Below, piece by piece: positions 52,095 to 60,969 of a DNA stretch of 64,000 nt. Source of the stretch: Nitrobacteraceae bacterium AZCC 2146. GTDB taxonomy: Bacteria; Pseudomonadota; Alphaproteobacteria; Rhizobiales; Xanthobacteraceae. Within the stretch, counting starts at the first letter, position 1. Every line of letters begins with the position of its first letter. Made by a program: the position numbers and the translations under genes. Location of the stretch: contig JBAGRP010000001.1 of the NCBI GenBank assembly GCA_036924855.1, positions 1,488,001 through 1,552,000 on the forward strand, written 5' to 3'. The notes beneath the pieces are model-generated. The model was not told the DNA's origin and did no database searches. It saw nothing but the letters and a program-made list of their open reading frames with translations.

Positions 52095-53006
52095 CTACGA
52101 TAGATGCCTGCGACGGTACTCCGACGGCGTCAGACCCGTGGCCTTGCGGAAACGCGTGGCGAAATGCTGGGCGTTTCCGAACCCGCACGACAGCGCGATA
52201 TCCGTGATCGGCTGTTCGGTGTCCGCGAGCCGCCGCTTCGCTTCGTCCACCCGAAGCGATAGAACGTAGCGATGCGGCGTCAGTCCGAAACTCTGCGGAA
52301 AAGCCCTCAAAAGCTGGCGCTTGCTGAGACCGGAAACGTCGGAAAGCTCGGCCAGTTCGATGCGCTGGGACAGATTGCTCCGGACGTATTCGTCGAGACG
52401 ACGCGCGCTCCTGCCGGGCAGACCTCCTCGCGCGACGCGCGTTCGCTCGGAGGAAGCCCCCGACACGCGCGCCATGTGGCCCAACGCTTGGATCGTCCAG
52501 CCTTCGAACAACAGGTCGAAGATGCCGTCGGGCGTTCCTGACTCCTCGCGCAGCTCCGACAGACCCCGCTCCAATGCTTCATGGGAGAACCCGGCGACCG
52601 GCTCGGTGATGCGCGCCTGGATCCGGGAATACACGAAGGCCGGGTCGATGAACGCGATGGCATAGTCGCAGCACGGAGACACCTCGAGCTCGGCCTCGAT
52701 CAATGTATCCGGAGGGAATATACCGAGGCTCGCTTGCGGCGAAAGCTCCTGCGTGATGCTGCGGCCATCGATCCTGGCATTGAGCCGTTGCATGCCGTTG
52801 CGCCACCAGAGCAACGTCAGGGATGGCTGCCTGAAGCGCCAATGGACCCTACCGGTCGTCTCGCGCTGAAGCATCTCGATCCTGTTATTGCCGACCTCGG
52901 CAATGAAGGACGACGTCAGCTTGCCGCCTACAGATCTGACGAATCTGTGGTTCTGTACCAATGCCACGTTGACCTTCCGAGCCTTGATTTTCGGGCATCC
53001 TCGCAA
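52095..53006 (-). CDS. AraC family regulator
   Basis: 303 residues. The C-terminal pair of helix-turn-helices is clear: LAELSDVSGLSKRQLLRAFP, then RVDEAKRRLADTEQPITDIA and SCGFGNAQHFATRFRKATGL, ending TPSEYRRR. The N-terminal 190 residues form a sensor domain of the AraC-ligand-binding type. It is transcribed toward the liv operon (142 bases before livK) and is its likely activator. The start at 53006 has GAGG very close to the ATG; an internal GTG 11 codons later is an alternative. Confidence 0.85.
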   Translation of the reverse strand: MRGCPKIKARKVNVALVQNHRFVRSVGGKLTSSFIAEVGNNRIEMLQRETTGRVHWRFRQPSLTLLWWRNGMQRLNARIDGRSITQELSPQASLGIFPPDTLIEAELEVSPCCDYAIAFIDPAFVYSRIQARITEPVAGFSHEALERGLSELREESGTPDGIFDLLFEGWTIQALGHMARVSGASSERTRVARGGLPGRSARRLDEYVRSNLSQRIELAELSDVSGLSKRQLLRAFPQSFGLTPHRYVLSLRVDEAKRRLADTEQPITDIALSCGFGNAQHFATRFRKATGLTPSEYRRRHLS

Positions 53007-53405
53007 AGCCTCGCCCAGGAGACAACTGAATCCTGCATTTCGGGCGGTCGGGAGGGATCCGACAATTCGCCAATACTCGACACGATAGGCACGCCCCGTC
53101 GGACGACGGGTACCCGCCGCATGTTGCGGCGCACCAGGATAAGACCGATGTCCATACGCGTAGTCTGTTCGCCAGAAGCGGAGGAAGGAGCAAGGTCTGC
53201 CGACACTGCGAAGGCACAGGCAACGGAGGGCGGGCCGTCACTCTGAAAGTGAAGTTCGCCAAGTTCGATATCATGTCCCGAAGGCAGTCGCTCTCCGTCG
53301 CCGTCTCGAGCCGCGCCGAGAACGCGCGTCTTGGTCTCTCAGCCTGTGAGACACGCGGTGAACCCGGCGGTGGTCACCACGAAAAGCGTATGCCCAATCT
53401 GAGAA
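53007..53405. other. Divergent intergenic region AraC/MarR
   Basis: 399 bases between the AraC gene and the MarR gene. No gene is recognised. It ends at the dyad GGCATATGCC (53410-53419). Confidence 0.35.
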
Positions 53406-53954
53406 ATGTGGCATATGCCTCCATCGAGGCCTGCAGGAACGCAAGATCTCGCAACGGACAGGTCCAGCGACTTGAGGAAATCCGACATCGATCCGAACGG
53501 CTGCAACAACGCCGTGCTCCGCCAGGCGACGCGGCGCATGGGCCAACTCTACGACGAGGTGGTTTCGCCGTGCGGCCTGAAGGCCACCCAGTCTTCGCTT
53601 CTGGCTCAGATCCACCATCTAGATGCGCCCACCATGCGGGAGCTGGCCGACGCGATCATCATGGACCTCTCGGCGTTGAGCCACACTCTGAAGCCGCTCG
53701 TCCGCGACGGACTGGTCAAACTCGACCCGGACGTCGACGACCGCCGGGTGAAACGGGTCCTTCTGACCACCCAGGGCCGTCATAAGCTCGCGGAAGCGAT
53801 GCGCCTCTGGCGTACCGCGCAGGACGGCTTCGAAGCCGCATTCGGGCGGAAGAAGGCGGCCGAGCTACGGAAGGTCTTGAGCTTCGTTGCTTCGGAAGAG
53901 TTCGGCGCGCTGTTCCTGGCGAAGCGGGCTCGATCGAAGCACGCCGGCAGCTAG
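53406..53954 (+). CDS. MarR family regulator
   Basis: 182 residues from the first ATG, but the true start may be the TTG at 53472 (160 residues) because ATGs at 53406 and 53415 lie on the palindrome 53410-53419. Core: GCNNAVLRQATRRMGQLYDE (N-terminal motif of this MarR set), MRELADAIIMDLSALSHTLK (recognition), PDVDDRRVKRVLLTT (wing). It precedes the MBL-fold and FAH genes on the same strand and is their likely repressor. Confidence 0.84.
   Translation: MWHMPPSRPAGTQDLATDRSSDLRKSDIDPNGCNNAVLRQATRRMGQLYDEVVSPCGLKATQSSLLAQIHHLDAPTMRELADAIIMDLSALSHTLKPLVRDGLVKLDPDVDDRRVKRVLLTTQGRHKLAEAMRLWRTAQDGFEAAFGRKKAAELRKVLSFVASEEFGALFLAKRARSKHAGS
53410..53419. promoter_or_regulatory. GGCATATGCC dyad at the MarR start
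   Basis: Perfect 10-base palindrome sharing the GCATATGC core with the tandem sites at 26135-26175. It falls at the 5' end of the MarR reading frame, a position that suits autoregulation. Confidence 0.5.
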
Positions 53955-54094
53955 GCCTCCGGCCTTCGCTCACCCGTGCGCTGACGCGCGAAGCAACCTA
54001 ATTTCGATTCTCCTGAAACCATCGACATTGCCGCGGTCGCTCGCCCACCTTCCGCAGCGGCGATCCGAAACCGACCGAGCATGGCCAATTAGTT

Positions 54095-54102
54095 GCATAT
54101 GC
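54095..54102. promoter_or_regulatory. GCATATGC site upstream of the MBL-fold gene
   Basis: TTGCATATGCCC in the 415-base gap (53955-54369) between the MarR gene and the exported MBL-fold gene; same core as 53410-53419. Otherwise the gap shows no gene, although the MBL reading frame is open through part of it. Confidence 0.4.
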
Positions 54103-54369
54103 CCGCACTTGACGCATCCCCTCTGGCGTGCTGAGTCTAAGAAGGTGGCATACTCAACTATCCGACGCCATGCCGTGAGTCGAACGATGTCGATCCTTTC
54201 GGCATCCGTTCGAGCAGCTGTCTGCCTCCGCAGCGGGCCGCACCGATTTCGCCCGGTCCTGCCCGTCAGAATGCAAACCGCGAATGAGGGCGAGCAAGCG
54301 CTCCTCGTCGCATGGGGATGGAAAACGCTCCGCGAGAGATCGATGCTCGCGGCGAACCGGGAGAAAGAC

Positions 54370-55338
54370 ATGTTGAAACGACTCGGTCTGAGCGCCGCGC
54401 TTCTGCTTGCGGCACCTCAGTTCGCGAACTCGCAGAATCTGGATTTCGACAAGATCGATATCTTCACACAACAGGTCGCGCCAAACTTCTACAGCCTGAC
54501 GGCCTCCAAGAACATCGACCCTCTGCACCCAGACGGTGCGGGCGGGCGGATCGGCGTGTACACTGGCGCCGACGGAATCTTCGTCGTCGATGCCTCCTAT
54601 CCCCGCCTGTCCGACAAGTTGCTCCAGGCCATCCGGGCCATCAGCAAAGCACCGATCAAGTATCTGGCCAACACGCACGCGCACCGCGATCACGTGTCAG
54701 GCAACGCGAACTTCGCCAAAGAAGGCGCGATCATCCTGGCGCGCGAGGAAGCCAGGAGCGCCATGATCAAGCCGCAGCCGCCGGAAGATAGCGTCTCTAC
54801 CAAGGACCCGGCGCGACTGCCCACCATCACCTACGGCTTCGGTCCTCCGGTGAAGATCTGGATGGCGGACGAAACCATCGAGCTCATTCCGGTGAAGAAC
54901 GCCCATACCGACGGCGACACCATGATAAAGTTCGACAAGTCGGACGTCATCATGGTCGGCGATTTCTACAGGAACTACGGATACCCGTTCATCGACCTGC
55001 AGGAAGGCGGATCGGTGGACGGCACCCTGGATGCGCTCTCCGTGCTCGAAGCGCACTCCGGTCCGAACACCAAGCTGCTCGCGGGTCACGGCGGCATCGT
55101 TAGTCGCGACGACCTGAGATTCTATCGGGAAGTCATGCTCGACGTTAAGCGGAAGGTGCTCGACGCCATTCGGGAGGGCAAGAGCAGGGACGACGTTCTC
55201 GCCGCCAAGCTGACCACCCCGTACGTCCTCAAGGTCAATGGCGGCCTCGATCCGCTTCCGGGCGGCAAGGCCACGACCGCCGACCGCTTCGTGGCGGCCG
55301 TCTACGACGATCTCAAGCGGTCCCCACGACCGCAGTGA
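54370..55338 (+). CDS. Exported metallo-beta-lactamase-fold hydrolase
   Basis: 322 residues from the ATG at 54370, with GGGAGAAAG upstream. A signal peptide (MLKRLGLSAALLLAAPQFAN, cleavage near SQ) leads to an MBL domain: NTHAHRDHVSGN near residue 100 (the HxHxDH zinc motif), AHTDGDTMIKF near 180 with the third His/Asp, and LLAGHGGIVSRDDL near 240. The group includes B3-like lactamases, lactonases and sulfatases of the periplasm. It is followed 56 bases later by an exported FAH-family protein. Substrate unknown; an ester, lactone or thioester is plausible. Confidence 0.85.
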   Translation: MLKRLGLSAALLLAAPQFANSQNLDFDKIDIFTQQVAPNFYSLTASKNIDPLHPDGAGGRIGVYTGADGIFVVDASYPRLSDKLLQAIRAISKAPIKYLANTHAHRDHVSGNANFAKEGAIILAREEARSAMIKPQPPEDSVSTKDPARLPTITYGFGPPVKIWMADETIELIPVKNAHTDGDTMIKFDKSDVIMVGDFYRNYGYPFIDLQEGGSVDGTLDALSVLEAHSGPNTKLLAGHGGIVSRDDLRFYREVMLDVKRKVLDAIREGKSRDDVLAAKLTTPYVLKVNGGLDPLPGGKATTADRFVAAVYDDLKRSPRPQ

Positions 55339-55394
55339 CGTCTGGCCAGACACATCTTCAACGACAACGGCATCACCAAACACGGAGAAAACCC

Positions 55395-56414
55395 ATGCAG
55401 TCCCGTCGCAATCTCATGAAGGCCGGTCTCGCCGCGGCCGCTTTCGCCACCGCGAACGTCGCGGCGCAGGCCGCCGAAGCCAAGAAGCCGCGTCAGACCG
55501 GCGGCGGCGAACTTCCCCGCAATCTCACCTTGCTCTCGATCCAGCAGAACGATGGAAGCGAGACGTTGGGAGTGAAGACGAAGACCGGCGTGCTGGACGT
55601 CGCGGCGGCAGCGAGAATCCTCGCCATGCCTGCCCCGCTCACGCTCGAGGCGCTCCTTACTGGCGGCGGCATCGCCAACCTGAACGCGCTGGTCGAAGCC
55701 GCATCCAAGTCGCCGAAGGCAAAGGGCGCCTTACGGGACGAGGCGGCCATAAAGTTCGGACGCCTTTTCGCGAATCCGGGCAAGATCGTCTGCGTGGGCC
55801 TGAACTACCGCGAACACGTGCAGGAATCGGGCGAGAAGCTGCCCGCCGAGCCGATCCTGTTCAACAAGTACAACAACACGCTCGCCCCTCATAAGACCAC
55901 GATCAAGCTGCCTCCCCGCGACGTTTCCTACAAGTTCGACTACGAGACCGAACTCGTCGTGGTGATGGGCCGGCGCGCGAGCAACGTATCCGTCGAGGAT
56001 GCACTCTCCTACGTCGCGGGATATGCCGTAGGCCACGACTTCTCCTCCAGGGATCTGCAGTTGGAGAAGGGCGGCCAATGGATGATCGGCAAGACGCTCG
56101 ATGGCTTCGCTCCGATCGGCCCCTATTTCGTCTCGGCCGACCAGGTCGATCCCAACAATCTGAATCTCGAAACGCGGGTGAACGGCGAGGTCCGGCAATC
56201 GGTCAACACGACGAAGTTCATCTTCAATCCACAGAAGGTGATATCCTACACGTCACGGCTATTCGCTCTCGAACCCGGCGACATCATCTTCACCGGCACG
56301 CCGTCCGGCGTCATCCTCGGATATCCGAAGGAAAAGCAGGTCTGGCTGAAGGCGGGCGACAAGATCGAAAGCACCATCCAAGGTCTGGGGACGCTGTCCT
56401 TCGATCTGGCGTGA
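55395..56414 (+). CDS. Tat-type exported fumarylacetoacetate hydrolase family protein
   Basis: 339 residues from the ATG at 55395 with GGAG upstream. The N-terminus MQSRRNLMKAGLAAAAFATA carries the twin-arginine pattern SRRNLMK, a hydrophobic stretch and an AQA cleavage site. The FAH domain follows: VCVGLNYREHVQESG, FDYETELVVVMGRR (metal acids), GHDFSSRDLQ and PGDIIFTGTPSGVI. FAH enzymes are normally cytoplasmic, so export of a folded, metal-loaded enzyme would be unusual. It forms a pair with the exported MBL-fold gene. Confidence 0.85.
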   Translation: MQSRRNLMKAGLAAAAFATANVAAQAAEAKKPRQTGGGELPRNLTLLSIQQNDGSETLGVKTKTGVLDVAAAARILAMPAPLTLEALLTGGGIANLNALVEAASKSPKAKGALRDEAAIKFGRLFANPGKIVCVGLNYREHVQESGEKLPAEPILFNKYNNTLAPHKTTIKLPPRDVSYKFDYETELVVVMGRRASNVSVEDALSYVAGYAVGHDFSSRDLQLEKGGQWMIGKTLDGFAPIGPYFVSADQVDPNNLNLETRVNGEVRQSVNTTKFIFNPQKVISYTSRLFALEPGDIIFTGTPSGVILGYPKEKQVWLKAGDKIESTIQGLGTLSFDLA

Positions 56415-56510
56415 CGCTCTAGAAACGAGCCCACCTTCGCCCGAGCTCCGTCGAGTGTCCGCCACGCAACCCGGCTGCGCTTCAGCCGGCCACCGCTCCG
56501 GGTCGTTCGC

Positions 56511-56555
56511 CGGCCGCAGCGAAGTCAGTGAACGGTGCGAGCGCGTCCTGATCCT
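56511..56555 (-). pseudogene. Second trace of an acetoacetyl-CoA synthetase C-terminus
   Basis: About 45 bases match 1355-1399 closely (CCGGCCGCAGCGAA, then TCRGTGAACG) and read on the minus strand DQDALAPFTDFAAAG, against DPDALEAFTDFAAAG at the first site. It sits in the 350-base gap between the exported FAH gene and pirin, in which no gene is recognised. Confidence 0.5.
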
Positions 56556-56764
56556 ATTCGCCGAAGGAGCGTTGTAGCTGAGCGCGTGGACTCGCCCCTC
56601 GTTCAAGCCGATCGTCTGACTAGTCTTTTCAGAACGTCAATTGCCTGCGCTTTCACATACTACCTTTTGATTCGCGAATCCAAAGCGAAGTTGCACGACG
56701 TTCAGGCACTGCGAAAGTGGATACTGTCCGAAGCTGACGCTTTGCGTTGCAAGCCCTTCGGCCT

Positions 56765-57622
56765 CTACGCCTTTGTCACTTGGAGCCGGCCCTCCTGGAT
56801 CAGTTGCTTTTTGATCGAAGCTATTTCGGTCTCGCCTGCCCGCAGCGTGTCGGGGGAAGTGTGTACGGAGTAATTCCCGAGCGCGAGCTCGTGCGGGTGC
56901 GGGACTGCCGAGCCAACGACGAATTCAGCGTCGGTGACCGCCTCGAACTCGACGCTGTCCTGCGAGGGTGCAAACACGGCCAGTTCACCGTGCTGCAGCA
57001 TCTCAGGAACGGAGATGCTGCCCTTCGCCACAGCCGCCCAAAGCACAGTGTGGCCGGGTGACGGATCAAATCGCCAGCGCTCGCCCGCTTTTAGCTGGAC
57101 CGCAAGATAGACGACAGAGCCGGACGATAGCAGAGCGTTGGAAATGCCGCCGAGACTGCCAAGAAGGACGCGCGCCGGACCTGCGGTAGGGACATGTTCT
57201 GGGGTTTGATAGACGCTGCTGGCCGGTCCCAATTCGAGCTCCGGCGGCAGCGCGATCCAAAGCTGAAACCCTCTCGTACGGCCCGCCTTCTCCAGCCCGC
57301 CGCCGTGCCACATGCCGCGCCCGGCCTGCATCCATTCCACGCCCTTGGCAGGGAGCACGCCTTCAGAGCCATCGTAATCGATGTATCTGACTTCGCCCTC
57401 CAAAAGATAGCTCAGGGTGGCGATGCCGGAGTGGGGATGCAGCGAACCCGCGAAGGGTTCGCCTTCGTGATCCACGAGGTCGAGAAAGACGAAGGGCTTT
57501 AGGACCTGTCCCAGATCCCCTGGACTCATCAAGCGCGTAAGAGGACCGTGTGTTGCGCCGCGCGTACGAGAAACTATCGGCCGGCCGTGCGCGGGCTCGT
57601 GCTTCGGAACGGGAAAAGCCAT
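56765..57622 (-). CDS. Pirin family protein
   Basis: 285-residue bicupin. PFVFLDLVDHEGEPFAGSLH, PHSGIATLSYLLEGEVRYID (metal His pair) and GVEWMQAGRGMWHGGG are the standard pirin motifs; some pirins are quercetinases, others modulate enzymes. GAGGAGACCC precedes the ATG. It follows the FMN reductase gene on the same strand with 35 bases between, so the two form an operon. Confidence 0.87.
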   Translation of the reverse strand: MAFPVPKHEPAHGRPIVSRTRGATHGPLTRLMSPGDLGQVLKPFVFLDLVDHEGEPFAGSLHPHSGIATLSYLLEGEVRYIDYDGSEGVLPAKGVEWMQAGRGMWHGGGLEKAGRTRGFQLWIALPPELELGPASSVYQTPEHVPTAGPARVLLGSLGGISNALLSSGSVVYLAVQLKAGERWRFDPSPGHTVLWAAVAKGSISVPEMLQHGELAVFAPSQDSVEFEAVTDAEFVVGSAVPHPHELALGNYSVHTSPDTLRAGETEIASIKKQLIQEGRLQVTKA

Positions 57623-57657
57623 TTGGGTCTCCTCGGTGGCTCAAAACGGGTGATGAT

Positions 57658-58242
57658 TCAGGCTGCGGCACGGGCGGCCTTCAAGGCCGTTGTCCACCAA
57701 AGCAGGTCGTCGATCATCGCATTGGCGGGAGCCGCCAATTCTGTAAGCCCGGCTTCGACATCACCGCCTTGATAGTGTGCGAACAACGTCGGCGCCGGAA
57801 TGTGTACCGAGGACTTCACGGGGGCGAGCTGCAGTTCGACGACGTTCTCGCGAAGCTGCTGAACGCTCCGCACACCCCCCATGACGCCATAGCTCACGAA
57901 GCTTACTGCCTTGCGCCGCCACTCGGAATAGACCCAGTCGATCGCATTTTTGAGAACGGCTGAGGGCCCGTAATTATATTCCGGCGTGACAATGATGAAG
58001 CCGTCGGATTCGGCTATTGCGGAGGTCCAGCGCTGCACCACCTCGTTCGCGAAGCGCGGACGGCCAGGTGTCGCCGGCGTGAATGGTTGATCGAAGAACG
58101 GCATCGGAAAGTCGCGAAGATCAAGCAATCGCGCGTCAACTCCTTCACGTTGCTTTAGATGATCGAAGATCCACCGAGCAGGCTTTTCAGAAAAGCGCCC
58201 TTCGCGCGTGCTCCCGACTATAACCGATATTGCAGTCATCAT
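57658..58242 (-). CDS. NADPH-dependent FMN reductase
   Basis: 194-residue flavodoxin-fold protein: VIVGSTREGRFSEKPARWIF at the N-terminus (phosphate loop) and IIVTPEYNYGPSAVLKNAID near residue 82. Family members (ChrR, YieF, azoreductase-like) reduce quinones or supply FMNH2. GGGAG precedes ATGATG at 58242. Cotranscribed with pirin. The nearby HxlR pseudogene may once have controlled the pair. Confidence 0.87.
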   Translation of the reverse strand: MMTAISVIVGSTREGRFSEKPARWIFDHLKQREGVDARLLDLRDFPMPFFDQPFTPATPGRPRFANEVVQRWTSAIAESDGFIIVTPEYNYGPSAVLKNAIDWVYSEWRRKAVSFVSYGVMGGVRSVQQLRENVVELQLAPVKSSVHIPAPTLFAHYQGGDVEAGLTELAAPANAMIDDLLWWTTALKAARAAA

Positions 58243-58511
58243 TTAACTCCCGGCCAATCTTGAGGATTTGAAGCGATTAAGTTTAAGCTACGGCCAAGAG
58301 GCTGCCGTCGACAAAACAGTCGATCAAGGCCAACGTGCAGTCGAACGCATCCGAAACGCCCGCTGCTGCGAAAGTTTGTGGCATGGTGGCATCCCCGCTC
58401 TACCTAGCGTCGCAGCATGCCGCGGAAGGCCCGATAGCAAGCTGCGACCTGGCACAAACTAGATACCTGTGTTAGCCGCCACAAGAACGCACACGACTAG
58501 CCCCTAGGAAC

Positions 58512-58889
58512 ATGCATGTGACTGTTCAACTGCCCAACGCCGACAGTCATGACTGTCGCGCTTTCAATTCCATCCTCGCTCGGGTGGCAGACAAATGGAC
58601 TGTGCTGATCGTGGTGTTGCTTGGACATAGACCAAGGCGATTCAATGAGATCAAACGCACCGTCAGCGGCATCTCGTAGCGCATGCTTACCTTTACGCTT
58701 CGCGGCCTGGAGCGCGACGGCTTCGTAACTCGCACGGTGCAACCAACCACGCCGCCTCGGGTCGACTATGCTCTGACCCCACTCGGACATACCCTGCGGC
58801 AAGCGATAGAACCCCTCAGCCTTTGGGCGAACGAACACCTGGGCGAAGTCTTGAAGTCGCGTGAAAGATTCGATGCTGCCCAACAGTGA
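58512..58889 (+). pseudogene. HxlR family regulator interrupted by an amber codon
   Basis: From the ATG at 58512 the frame reads CRAFNSILARVADKWTVLIV, VLLGHRPRRFNEIKRTVSGI and S, then TAG at 58677-58679, then RMLTFTLRGLERDGFVTRTV and a normal C-terminus to 58889. HxlR proteins have Gln (GISQRML) where the TAG stands, so a single CAG to TAG change inactivated it. Everything else is intact, indicating a recent event. It is divergent from the FMN reductase/pirin operon. Confidence 0.78.
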
Positions 58890-58960
58890 GTAAGGTTTGC
58901 TAAGCAGCGTAATCTAGTCTACAGGGCCGCGCCACTCCTGGAAGCCTGCATCCTCCTAAA

Positions 58961-59257
58961 TCAACCGCTTCGTGCCCTTCCAGAGATAGCCCGCGAAAAA
59001 TCTATCGGCTCGACTCGCGGATGAGTGTCGCCCGCACCCTCGTCGCAGACTTCGAGGAGGTTGCTCGCTCGCTCGAGGCGAAGGGACCTTGTCGTCCAAG
59101 CACACGCTCGCGTGCAATCGACCGCCCCGAATTCGCAAATGGCGACGCCAATCCCTCCCGCCGCCCCGAGCATAATCGTCATTCTTTCCTGACCAGTTTC
59201 ACCCCGTTCCTCGACGGCAAGCCGCGCTGTGCCGTACGTCATCATTGCCGATCGCAC
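58961..59257 (-). pseudogene. Remnant of a zinc/quinone (MDR) dehydrogenase
   Basis: The minus frame reads MTYGTARLAVEERGETGQ, IMLGAAGGIGVAICEFG and then drifts out of frame. TYGTA-x-LA-x-EERG and LGAAGGxG are the middle (Rossmann) part of quinone oxidoreductase-like proteins. Neither N- nor C-terminal domain is present. It fills the 425-base gap between the HxlR pseudogene and the crotonase gene. Confidence 0.5.
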
Positions 59258-59314
59258 GATCTAGGTCGCCGGGGATCATGATCGACGTCGACCGGACTTC
59301 GAAAGTAGCTCGCG

Positions 59315-60076
59315 CTACTTCGAGACCTTCCTCATCCCTTCGGCAGCCGCCACCAGCCGCGCCTGCACGTCGGGCGCGTCGAACAGCGGCATCGAGATAT
59401 CGTAGAGTGCGTCCTTGGCGTGCCGGTAGCCTTTGTTCCGCCATTGCGACAGTAGCTCCTTGGTCGCGGCGTTCGTCTGGGACAGATTGGCAGTCAGCCG
59501 CTCCGCGAACGCCTCGGCCGACGCGGCGAGCTCATGGTCCTCGACGACGCGGTTCACGACGTTCCAGTCCGCCAGTTGCTCGGCCGGGAGCGGCTCCGAG
59601 AGCATCACCGCTTCGATGGCCTTCGTCCGGCCGATGCGCTCCGCAAGCTGCATGACTCCTCCCTGCAACGTCATGATGCCGACGCGGGCCTCCGGAAACG
59701 CGAAGCGGGCTGATCGTGCAGCGACGATGAAATCGCAGCTGAGCGCCAGTTCGAAGCCGCCGCCCATGCAGCTGCCGTGGACCGCCGCGACCGACGGAAC
59801 CTTCAGCGCCTCGAGTCGTTCAAGTGCTTTTGCAAACACTTCGATCCTAGGGCGCAATTCGTGCGCCGGGATTCCGGGCCACTCGCGCACGTCGCCACCT
59901 AGGCAGAAATCGGCTCCCTCTGCCCGGACCAGCACGGCCTTTGCAGGGCTGTCGTCGATGCGCTCGAAAGTATCGTGAAGCTCGGCCCGCATGGCGAAGT
60001 TGATGCGGTTGCCGGTCGGGTGGTCGAGCGTGACGCGCGCGATGTCGCCGACGAAATCGAGATGGGCGTATTTCAT
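59315..60076 (-). CDS. Enoyl-CoA hydratase/isomerase (crotonase) family protein
   Basis: 253 residues from the ATG at 60076 (MKYAHLDFVGDIARVTLDHP) with AAAGGAAAAG upstream. Crotonase marks: VRAEGADFCLGGDVREWPG and VHGSCMGGGFELALSCDFIV, forming the oxyanion hole, and FPEARVGIMTLQGGVMQLAE. It differs in subgroup from the crotonase at 43656-44507. It is 43 bases after the GST gene and the last gene of an SDR-GST-crotonase operon. Confidence 0.87.
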   Translation of the reverse strand: MKYAHLDFVGDIARVTLDHPTGNRINFAMRAELHDTFERIDDSPAKAVLVRAEGADFCLGGDVREWPGIPAHELRPRIEVFAKALERLEALKVPSVAAVHGSCMGGGFELALSCDFIVAARSARFAFPEARVGIMTLQGGVMQLAERIGRTKAIEAVMLSEPLPAEQLADWNVVNRVVEDHELAASAEAFAERLTANLSQTNAATKELLSQWRNKGYRHAKDALYDISMPLFDAPDVQARLVAAAEGMRKVSK

Positions 60077-60119
60077 TATCGCTTTTCCTTTGCTGAAATA
60101 TTGGTGCCGGCCGTTGCGA

Positions 60120-60929
60120 CTATGGCGCATGCGGCCTCAGCCCCGCCGTTATGACGTAGGGACCGAGGTCTGGAGCGAAGGCGGGATGGTCGAGCAGCCG
60201 GTTGAAGTGCACGAAGGCGTATGGATAGACTGCGTCGATCTTGGTCGCGAAGATCGACGGCCTGCCGATGCGGGCGAGCGCGGCATGGCTGCGCCGCTCG
60301 CCCGACAGCAACGCCAGCTCGCAGACGAAGCAGATGTCGGCGAGCGACAGGTCGCCCGATACGATGTTGAGGCCTCCGGTCGCGAGCGCGCGGTCGATGC
60401 CAGACATGTAACCGGCGAAGGCATCCGCGGTCCGATCATGGATGTCGGTCGTCACGGTGTCGTCGCGCAGCGACAGCAGATAGCGCTGCGTCTCATTGGC
60501 AAAACCCAGGCTCGCATCCAGGAAGCCGTCGATGCGCGAGGCCTCGAACGGGTCGCGTCCGTACAGCGGAAAGTTCGCCTCCCCCAGTCGAGCGACGAGC
60601 CTCATGATGCTGTTGGACTCGAAGACGCCGATCCGGCCATCCGGACTGAACGCCGCCGGCACCGTTCCGAACGGATGCGCCTTCAGGAAGGCATCGGTCT
60701 TGAATAGGACGCCGCCCGAGAAGCCCTTGCGCGCCTCGCGCGCAAAGCCCGCGGACGGCTCGCGCTCGGCCGGCTCGAGCGGCCTCGCGTCGAAGTCCCA
60801 CAACCAATCCTTCAGCGCCACGTCGCGGTCGCCGCGCACTTCGACGTCGATCCCGCACAACCGCGCGGCGATCGTCGCCTTCCAGAGCCGAGGGCTCGGC
60901 AGATACGTCAATACGCGCAGATCGCTCAC
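60120..60929 (-). CDS. Glutathione S-transferase-like protein
   Basis: 269 residues starting with GTG at 60929 (SDLRVLTYLPSPRLWKATIA); AAGGAGAAG precedes it. A thioredoxin-like N-terminal domain is followed by an unusual insert (GFAREARKGFSGGVLFKTDA) and HPFGTVPAAFSPDGRIGVFE SNSI, the GSH-binding region; the C-terminal helical domain includes SGDLSLADICFVCELALL. The insert resembles elongation-factor-type GSTs. Coupled with the SDR upstream (40 bases). Confidence 0.8.
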   Translation of the reverse strand: MSDLRVLTYLPSPRLWKATIAARLCGIDVEVRGDRDVALKDWLWDFDARPLEPAEREPSAGFAREARKGFSGGVLFKTDAFLKAHPFGTVPAAFSPDGRIGVFESNSIMRLVARLGEANFPLYGRDPFEASRIDGFLDASLGFANETQRYLLSLRDDTVTTDIHDRTADAFAGYMSGIDRALATGGLNIVSGDLSLADICFVCELALLSGERRSHAALARIGRPSIFATKIDAVYPYAFVHFNRLLDHPAFAPDLGPYVITAGLRPHAP

Positions 60930-60969
60930 GTGACGTCTTCTCCTTGGCAGACCTTTCCGACGACCAGGC

